Positions 1 through 4,743 of a stretch of 9,771 nt of DNA are shown one piece after another. The notes beneath the pieces were generated by a model, which was not told the DNA's origin, did no database searches, and saw only the letters and a list, made by a program, of their open reading frames with translations. This stretch comes from Bacteroidales bacterium UBA5621 (lineage in GTDB: Bacteria > Bacteroidota > Bacteroidia > Bacteroidales > VadinHA17). Where the stretch lies: NCBI GenBank assembly GCA_002424525.1, contig DIKJ01000008.1, forward strand, positions 17,952-27,722. Direction: 5' to 3'. Both the position numbers and the translations under genes were made by a program. Numbering within the stretch: the stretch's first letter is position 1; every line of letters begins with the position of its first letter.

Positions 1-965
1 CCGGTCGCTACATCAAAGGCGTCGAGATGGCCGCCCATCATAACGTACTGATCGGGATACCGGGTTCCGCGGATAACACCGATAACATTGTGAAAAGGTA
101 CAGGTCCCGGTTTAAAGTGATTACGTATATCAAACTCAAGCTGGAAATACTGTCTCTCTTTGGCCATCTGCCCGATAATCGCATACTGATGCTCATTGAG
201 CTTGATATCACATACCGTCGGCAATGTCTCAAAACTCATCTTATCGATATTCCTGCGATCGTACAATGCTCTTATTGGAACAGCCGACGACTGGATAACT
301 CCCAGAATTCCTGCCTCGCGCATCTCCTTATAGAAGAGAGCAGGCTCATCCTTAAGGGGAAGTAGTTCTCTCTGCGACTGGCCCGGGTTGCTCCTGTTCT
401 CCCGCAGTATCTCGCGGTTTATTTCTGCAATTGAATCGTTGACCTGCAATATTTTCGCCCTGGCTGAATCTGCTGCCGGGGAATAGTCTACCGGCCACCC
501 GTTATTGATACCGCTTATCAGCACCCAGGCGCCCTTCAGTACTCCTTTCATGCGGTTAAATTCCTCCCGGCTCTTCGGCTCAATAAGCACATGTCCGCGC
601 TGGACCCCTCTGGTTCCGGAAGTATATGAAGGAGTTGCAAAATGGAGTGTCATACCATTATCCGACAGCATCCGGCCAAACCACGGACCGCGGTTAAATC
701 CAACCGGCACTGTCCCGGCTTCATCAAGTATCACCTCCATACCCCATTTACGAAACTCAGATGCGCACCACAAGGCTGTGTTCTCATATGCATCTGACCC
801 GACAAGACGCCCACCAAACCGGTTCGAGATAACATCAAGATGATCCATTGTCCTGTTATCAGTCTGTCCAAGCTCAATTATCCGGTCAATAACTCTGTTA
901 TGTTGCGCCACAAGAGTGGCAGACATTAATAGTGCAGTTAAAAAAGCAAATAAATATCTGTTCAT
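1..965 (-). CDS. Secreted M28-family zinc metallopeptidase, C-terminus beyond window
   Basis: The reading frame runs from ATG at 965 leftward to the window edge without a stop, giving 321 codons of an incomplete protein. Residues 1-20 (MNRYLFAFLTALLMSATLVA) form a typical signal peptide, with likely cleavage before Q21, so the product should be exported to the periplasm or outer surface. The middle, roughly residues 100-260, resembles the protease-associated insert seen in many M28 peptidases. The last visible residues, MMGGHLDAFDVATG, match the M28 motif containing the first zinc ligand (H313) and the neighbouring Asp (D315). The bridging Asp, the catalytic Glu and the remaining ligands would lie outside the window. 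The start is 3 bp after the mqnD stop, so it is probably the third gene of the mqnB-mqnD transcript, although no functional link to menaquinone is evident. Aminopeptidase or carboxypeptidase specificity cannot be told from this part. Confidence 0.85.
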   Translation of the reverse strand, partial: MNRYLFAFLTALLMSATLVAQHNRVIDRIIELGQTDNRTMDHLDVISNRFGGRLVGSDAYENTALWCASEFRKWGMEVILDEAGTVPVGFNRGPWFGRMLSDNGMTLHFATPSYTSGTRGVQRGHVLIEPKSREEFNRMKGVLKGAWVLISGINNGWPVDYSPAADSARAKILQVNDSIAEINREILRENRSNPGQSQRELLPLKDEPALFYKEMREAGILGVIQSSAVPIRALYDRRNIDKMSFETLPTVCDIKLNEHQYAIIGQMAKERQYFQLEFDIRNHFKPGPVPFHNVIGVIRGTRYPDQYVMMGGHLDAFDVAT

Positions 966-968
966 GTT

Positions 969-1814
969 TTAAGTTGATTTATTGATAGTTAAAAAGATAT
1001 CTTCAGGCATCGAAGGTATAGCACCTTTTTCTGAAGCGATACGGAACAACCCGGTGACGGCCTTTCTTCCCTCATCGCCAAGGTTCACCGTAAAATCATT
1101 TACGTAAAGCCCGATATGCCTCTCCAAAACCGATCTGTCAGTCTCCTTTGCATGAGATAAAACAAAATCTGATGAAGCGTTGGGGTTTTCGATGGCAAAT
1201 TCAACGCTGCGCCTTAAAACCCTGTTTACTCTCAGTGCAATTTCATGCGGAATGCCTCTGCTGATTACTATGGTGCCGAGCGGGACCGGCAGTCCTGTAA
1301 GGTTTTCCCAGAATGTTCCCATATCCGAAATTCCATGAAGCCCTCTGTCGCGGTAAGTAAACCTTGTTTCATGGATTAACAGGCCCGCGTCAACCTCACC
1401 ATTCAGTACGGCATCCTCAATCTTGTAAAAAAGATATTCCGGCTTATCGGTTATTTCGGGGAAGGCAATGCCAAACAGGAGATTGGCAGTTGTATACTTA
1501 CCGGGTATTGCGACTCTGAGCCGATCTCTTCCGGCAGGCAGGGTACTTTTTTTACCGACAAGCAAAGGCCCGTTATTATACCCCAGGGCGCTTCCCGAAT
1601 CAAGTATAACGTAACGCGATGCAGCATAAGAGTAAGCATGTGTGCTCACCTTCAATATATCAGCATCTGAAGAAAAAGCTCTTCTGTTAAGCTCTTCAAC
1701 ATCCGCAAGGAACCAGTCAAACTCCAGCCCTTCTGTATCTATCCTGCCATTCACCATCGCATCAAAAACAAAAGTATCGTTGGGGCATGGCGAGAAACCC
1801 AGTTTCAGTTTCAT
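969..1814 (-). CDS. mqnD: 1,4-dihydroxy-6-naphthoate synthase (menaquinone, futalosine pathway)
   Basis: This 281-aa protein matches MqnD, which converts cyclic dehypoxanthine futalosine to 1,4-dihydroxy-6-naphthoate in the cytoplasm. The fold is that of a periplasmic-binding protein without a signal peptide. Visible family signatures are GFSPCPNDTF (residues 6-15), ILKVSTHAYSY (53-63), the GYNNGPLLV segment (78-86), IPGKYTTANLL (103-113) and GLLIHETRFTY (144-154). H148 in the LIHE motif corresponds to the histidine proposed as catalytic base in the Thermus enzyme. Length is normal for the family. The related MqnA has similar motifs, but the SPCPNDTF start and adjacency to mqnB favour MqnD. 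The start lies 4 bp after the mqnB stop, so the two genes are almost certainly cotranscribed and perhaps translationally coupled. No strong Shine-Dalgarno is seen, as is usual in Bacteroidota. Confidence 0.93.
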   Translation of the reverse strand: MKLKLGFSPCPNDTFVFDAMVNGRIDTEGLEFDWFLADVEELNRRAFSSDADILKVSTHAYSYAASRYVILDSGSALGYNNGPLLVGKKSTLPAGRDRLRVAIPGKYTTANLLFGIAFPEITDKPEYLFYKIEDAVLNGEVDAGLLIHETRFTYRDRGLHGISDMGTFWENLTGLPVPLGTIVISRGIPHEIALRVNRVLRRSVEFAIENPNASSDFVLSHAKETDRSVLERHIGLYVNDFTVNLGDEGRKAVTGLFRIASEKGAIPSMPEDIFLTINKST

Positions 1815-1818
1815 TTAC

Positions 1819-2499
1819 TTATTCAAGCATTAAAAAGAGGTCTTTCAGTCTGGCTGACAGGTTGGTTAGCGCCAGGGCAATATCCCATTTGTCCCTGTTG
1901 CGAGGCTCGACCATGTTCGATACAGCCCTGATTGCCAGGAAAGGTAATTCCTCCAAAGCACAAATATAAAAAAAAGCTGCTCCCTCCATCGTTTCGATAT
2001 CCGGATTGTATTTACCGGCAAGGCGGTTTATCGACTCCTTTGACCCGGTGGCTGTATTGACGGTTATTGCCCTGGCCGGCCGTAGTAAAGAACTTGCCAT
2101 CTCCACATACCTGTTACTGGCATTGATCCAGCCGCCTTTGAAAGGATATTTATCAGGATCGCTTAATCCGGCCTCGGCAAGTGTAAGATATCCATCCTCC
2201 GTCTCAATTCCGAGATCAGCAAAACAGTCAGATACAGGCATCACAACATCCCCCACTTTAAAATCGCCTGCGTAACTGCCTGCTATACCGGCGTTTATTG
2301 CCAAGTCGGGTCTGGCATTTGAACTAACCCACTGTTTCATGGCCCATGCCAGTGAGAGAGAACCTACTCCTGTCACAAGAGTGTTGATTTCACATTTTCC
2401 AATCCTGAATCCTCCCGGAACAGGGATAATTCCGTCAATATGCCGGAGCGAATCCGCTTCGCCGGCAGTGGCACTGGTATATAATATTCTCAGATTCAT
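1819..2499 (-). CDS. mqnB: Futalosine hydrolase (futalosine nucleosidase)
   Basis: This 226-aa enzyme of the MTA/SAH nucleosidase (PNP_UDP_1) superfamily should cleave futalosine to dehypoxanthine futalosine and hypoxanthine. Residues 41-47 (LVTGVGS), 68-75 (INAGIAGS), 83-88 (GDVVMP) and the ETMEGAAFF motif (169-177, E172) are the nucleoside-binding elements. RAVSN (191-195) sits where MTA/SAH nucleosidases carry the catalytic Asp; the Asn there argues for futalosine hydrolase rather than MTA nucleosidase, as does the adjacent mqnD. I chose ATG at 2499 because the family begins at this MxxRILYTSAT-like strand. An in-frame ATG at 2565 would add 22 residues (MCFLIHKNN...) that do not resemble the family and would place the likely promoter inside the gene. 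It is the first gene of the leftward operon. Confidence 0.9.
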   Translation of the reverse strand: MNLRILYTSATAGEADSLRHIDGIIPVPGGFRIGKCEINTLVTGVGSLSLAWAMKQWVSSNARPDLAINAGIAGSYAGDFKVGDVVMPVSDCFADLGIETEDGYLTLAEAGLSDPDKYPFKGGWINASNRYVEMASSLLRPARAITVNTATGSKESINRLAGKYNPDIETMEGAAFFYICALEELPFLAIRAVSNMVEPRNRDKWDIALALTNLSARLKDLFLMLE

Positions 2500-2531
2500 T
2501 GCGACCTGTAGCCCTGATGGAAAGAAGAGGC

Positions 2532-2565
2532 TAAATATATTGTTTTTATGAATTAAAAAGCACAA
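2532..2565 (-). promoter_or_regulatory. Possible promoter for the mqnB-mqnD operon
   Basis: Read on the minus strand, positions 2539-2532 give TATATTTA, which fits the Bacteroidota -7 element TANNTTTG at all but the last base. A TTG at 2565-2563 lies upstream, but the spacer of 23 bp is longer than the usual 19-21. The predicted transcription start near 2525 would leave a leader of about 25 nt before the ATG at 2499. This is weak evidence resting on motif match only. Confidence 0.3.
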
Positions 2566-2570
2566 TTTTG
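2540..2570 (+). promoter_or_regulatory. Probable promoter for the queD-folE-fabD operon
   Basis: TTG at 2540-2542 is followed after 20 bp by CAATTTTG at 2563-2570, a 7/8 match to the Bacteroidota -7 consensus TANNTTTG with the expected 19-21 bp spacing. Transcription would start near 2577, leaving about 25 nt before the ATG at 2603. The element overlaps the putative leftward promoter, so the two operons may compete for or share regulation in this gap of about 100 bp. No operator-like palindrome stands out. Confidence 0.5.
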
Positions 2571-2602
2571 CTGCCTTAATATGCGAATTATAACTCTGCC
2601 CT

Positions 2603-3034
2603 ATGATCTACCTTACCAGAAGAGAAAGATTCAGTGCGGCTCACAGGATGTACAGGCCCGACTGGCCTGATGACAGGAACCTGGAAGTCTTTGGCAAATG
2701 CTCCAACCCGAACTGGCACGGACACAATTATGTACTGTACGTCACAGTCAGGGGAGATATATCGGAAGAAGAAGGATTCGTCATGAATCTTAATATCCTC
2801 AAAAAGATTATCCAGGACAGAATCATAAAAAAAATCGATCATAAAAATATAAACCTTGAGGTCGGCTTCATGAAGGGCAAAATCGCCACAACTGAAAATC
2901 TTTCAGTAGCAATCTGGAACGAACTTAAACCGTTTGTAGAAAAAGACGGGGTTTATCTTCACTGTGTAAAAATTGAGGAAACAGAAAACAATTCAATCGA
3001 ATACTATGGGCAAAAGGATAGAGACGATCAATAA
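2603..3034 (+). CDS. queD: 6-pyruvoyl-tetrahydropterin synthase / QueD family enzyme (Cx5HGH type)
   Basis: This 143-aa protein of the PTPS/QueD family (T-fold) acts on 7,8-dihydroneopterin triphosphate, the FolE product. The zinc ligands are H14 (FSAAHR), H39 and H41 (NWHGHNY). The catalytic Cys-Asp-His set is C33, D79 and H80 (DHKNINL), and E126 is the likely pterin anchor. The spacing C33 to H39 is Cx5HGH, as in eukaryotic PTPS, not the CxxxHGH of E. coli QueD. The enzyme may therefore make 6-pyruvoyl-tetrahydropterin (tetrahydrobiopterin-like pterins) instead of, or as well as, the queuosine precursor 6-carboxy-tetrahydropterin. The symbol is given at family level only. Its 3' end overlaps folE, which supplies its substrate. 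An in-frame run of eight A residues occurs at 2827-2834. Family identity is sure; exact product is open. Confidence 0.88.
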   Translation: MIYLTRRERFSAAHRMYRPDWPDDRNLEVFGKCSNPNWHGHNYVLYVTVRGDISEEEGFVMNLNILKKIIQDRIIKKIDHKNINLEVGFMKGKIATTENLSVAIWNELKPFVEKDGVYLHCVKIEETENNSIEYYGQKDRDDQ

Positions 3035-3653
3035 CGGCAACGGGAAACTCAATAAAGGATACAATAAGATCGAGACATGGGATGAGGAGAACATCAATGA
3101 ACTTGCATCCATCTATTACAGGGTTCTGGGTCTTATTGGAGAGGACCCCGACAGGGAGGGGCTCAGGAATACTCCCGTCAGGGTGGCTAAAGCGCTCAAT
3201 TACCTTACGATGGGTTACAATCAGGATCCGTGCGCCATCATCAATTCTGCCAAATTCAGGGAAGAGTATAAACAGATGGTCCTGGTCAAGGATATTGACA
3301 TTTATTCCATGTGTGAACATCATATGCTTCCGTTCTTCGGCAAGGCTCATGTAGCTTACATCCCCAACGGTTACATCACGGGTCTCAGCAAAATTGCCAG
3401 GGTTGTAGAGGCCTTCAGCCGCAGGCTTCAGGTTCAGGAGAGGTTAACAACTCAGATCAGGAACTGCATCCAGGATTGTCTTAATCCTCTTGGAGTTGCG
3501 GTGGTAATTGAGGCTCAGCATATGTGCATGCAGATAAGAGGCGTACAGAAACAGAATTCTGTAACAACAACATCAGCATTTACCGGGATATTTCTTCAGA
3601 ATATTCCCACACGCGAAGAATATATGCATCTGATAAGCACCAAACTGCATTAA
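3006..3653 (+). CDS. folE: GTP cyclohydrolase I
   Basis: This 215-aa protein converts GTP to 7,8-dihydroneopterin triphosphate plus formate, the entry step to folate, biopterin-type pterins and queuosine. The zinc ligands are visible as C103 and H106 in [10 protein letters not shown] and C174 in [10 protein letters not shown]. Other family blocks are [18 protein letters not shown] (46-63), the [19 protein letters not shown] segment (126-144) and the [10 protein letters not shown] stretch (185-194). The first about 22 residues are a non-conserved polar leader. ATG at 3006 is preferred, giving a 29-bp overlap with the upstream gene. An in-frame ATG at 2973 would add 11 residues and a 62-bp overlap. 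No Shine-Dalgarno decides between them, and translational coupling is likely. It is the type I enzyme (FolE), not the unrelated FolE2. Confidence 0.95.
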   Translation: MGKRIETINNGNGKLNKGYNKIETWDEENINELASIYYRVLGLIGEDPDREGLRNTPVRVAKALNYLTMGYNQDPCAIINSAKFREEYKQMVLVKDIDIYSMCEHHMLPFFGKAHVAYIPNGYITGLSKIARVVEAFSRRLQVQERLTTQIRNCIQDCLNPLGVAVVIEAQHMCMQIRGVQKQNSVTTTSAFTGIFLQNIPTREEYMHLISTKLH

Positions 3654-3665
3654 TCCAATCTCCCT

Positions 3666-4547
3666 ATGAAAGCATTCGTTTTCCCCGGCCAGGGGGCGCA
3701 ATTCCCCGGAATGGGGAAGCATCTTTATGAAACATCCCCAATGGCAAAAAAGATGTTTGAGCAGGCCAATGATCTGCTCAGATTCAGGATCACCGATATT
3801 ATGTTTTCCGGGACTGAGGAGGACCTGAAGCAGACAAAAGTGACACAACCTGCCATTTTCCTGCATTCTGTTATCCTGTCTGCCATAATGGAAAATAACT
3901 TTAATCCGGATATGTTAGCGGGCCACTCTCTTGGCGAATTCTCCGCCCTGGTTGCCGGCCGTGCCTTAAGCTTTGAGGAAGGGCTGATTCTAGTTGCCAA
4001 AAGAGCGAATGCGATGCAGAAAGCATGTGAAAAAAATCCCTCAACAATGGCCGCGATTATCGGACTTGATGATGGAGTAGTTGAGGAAGTGTGTGACTCC
4101 ATTGAGGAGACGGTAGTGCCCGCCAACTTCAACAGTCCCGGACAGATAGTTATTTCAGGCTCTGATGATGGCATAAATAAAGCGATTGAAGCTCTGAAGG
4201 CCAGGGGTGCAAAAAGGGCGCTCAGGCTCCAGGTAGGCGGAGCATTCCATTCCCCGCTTATGGAACCTGCCAGGGCTGAACTTGAGGAGGCCATATTGGC
4301 AGCCACATTCAGCAGTCCTGTATGCCCTGTTTATCAGAATGTTAATGCACAACCGTCATCCGACCCCACGGTCATTAAAGAGAACCTGATCGCACAGCTT
4401 ACGTCGCCGGTGAAATGGAGCAGAAGCGTAATGAATATGATATCTGACGGCGCACTCACCTTTATTGAAGTGGGCCCGGGTTGCGTTCTCCAGGGTCTGA
4501 TCAGGAAGATCAGTTGTGAGGTGACTACGGAAAGTGCTGTTTTCTGA
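3666..4547 (+). CDS. fabD: Malonyl-CoA:acyl carrier protein transacylase
   Basis: This 293-aa cytoplasmic enzyme moves malonyl groups from malonyl-CoA to ACP for fatty acid elongation. The N-terminal FPGQGAQFPGMG (6-17) with Q9 forms the oxyanion hole region. GHSLGE (86-91) carries the nucleophile S88, and R113 (AKRANAM) binds the malonyl carboxylate. H195 in GAFHSPLM completes the Ser-His pair, and Q244 (QLTSPVKW) matches the conserved late Gln. The C-terminal block FIEVGPGCVLQGLIRK (266-281) is intact. Length and all active residues are normal, so it is probably functional and probably the housekeeping copy. It starts 12 bp after folE and is the last gene of the plus-strand operon. It converges on the gene ending at 4744 across a repeat-bearing spacer. 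Confidence 0.96.
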   Translation: MKAFVFPGQGAQFPGMGKHLYETSPMAKKMFEQANDLLRFRITDIMFSGTEEDLKQTKVTQPAIFLHSVILSAIMENNFNPDMLAGHSLGEFSALVAGRALSFEEGLILVAKRANAMQKACEKNPSTMAAIIGLDDGVVEEVCDSIEETVVPANFNSPGQIVISGSDDGINKAIEALKARGAKRALRLQVGGAFHSPLMEPARAELEEAILAATFSSPVCPVYQNVNAQPSSDPTVIKENLIAQLTSPVKWSRSVMNMISDGALTFIEVGPGCVLQGLIRKISCEVTTESAVF

Positions 4548-4563
4548 ACAAGTAACTGTTTCT

Positions 4564-4627
4564 GGGTACCGGGTACTGGGTACTGGGTACTTGGTTACCG
4601 AGCAACGAGTACCGAGTAACGAGTAAC
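4564..4627. repeat. Heptamer tandem array forming an imperfect inverted repeat
   Basis: The left half is GGGTACC followed by three GGGTACT units (4564-4591). After an 8-bp TGGTTACC come GAGCAAC, GAGTACC and two GAGTAAC units (4600-4627), all 7 bp apart. The two halves are mutually complementary: 4571-4591 can pair with 4608-4628 at 16 of 21 positions, including a perfect GGTACT/AGTACC stem (4586-4591 with 4608-4613). The array lies between convergent genes, so it could form a long cruciform or RNA hairpin that helps end transcription from both sides. Further 7-bp units of the same type continue at 4636-4649, 4712-4725 and 4728-4734. It is not protein-coding. Arrays of this style seem familiar from Bacteroidota intergenic DNA, but I cannot verify that here. 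Confidence 0.8.
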
Positions 4628-4649
4628 GTTTCATCCAGCAACCAGCAAC

Positions 4650-4711
4650 TCTTAACCGCCAAAGCCTCCTGTGGCCACCGTAGCTTTAGCGAAGGTGGCG
4701 GCGACGGCGGG
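4650..4711. repeat. GC-rich hairpin unit inserted between heptamer copies
   Basis: This 62-bp block is bounded by 14-bp direct repeats: CAGCAACCAGCAAC at 4636-4649 and CAGTAACCAGCAAC at 4712-4725, 13 of 14 identical. Inside it, GCCACC (4674-4679) pairs perfectly with GGTGGC (4694-4699) around a 14-nt loop. An outer CCGCC (4656-4660) pairs with GGCGG (4706-4710). No T-run follows either arm, so it is not a canonical intrinsic terminator. It resembles a small REP-like or MITE-like palindromic element sitting within the heptamer array. The direct repeats could equally be array units rather than a target duplication. Confidence 0.6.
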
Positions 4712-4743
4712 CAGTAACCAGCAACCCGAGTAAGTTTTCAGCC

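Noticed and set aside
2500..2565. Upstream ATG giving a 22-residue longer MqnB
   Set aside because: The extension does not resemble the family and overlaps the putative promoter; the ATG at 2499 begins the conserved first strand.
2827..2834. Eight-A run in queD as a programmed frameshift or slippage site
   Set aside because: The frame is intact and conserved through the run (IIKKIDH), and there is no alternative-frame product of interest.
3725..4306. 193-codon minus-strand open frame within fabD
   Set aside because: It is antisense to a gene with complete catalytic motifs, and its serine-rich translation has no recognisable domain.
4356..4634. Minus-strand open frame of 92 codons crossing the heptamer array
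   Set aside because: Its RYSLLGTRC...PVPSTRYP peptide is just the repeat translated, and the rest is antisense to the well-supported fabD.
4650..4711. Canonical rho-independent terminator for fabD or the convergent gene
   Set aside because: The stem is strong but there is no T-run on either strand; a terminator role is only a possibility.
4564..4734. CRISPR array
   Set aside because: Units are 7 bp with no unique spacers of 30-40 bp and no cas genes nearby.
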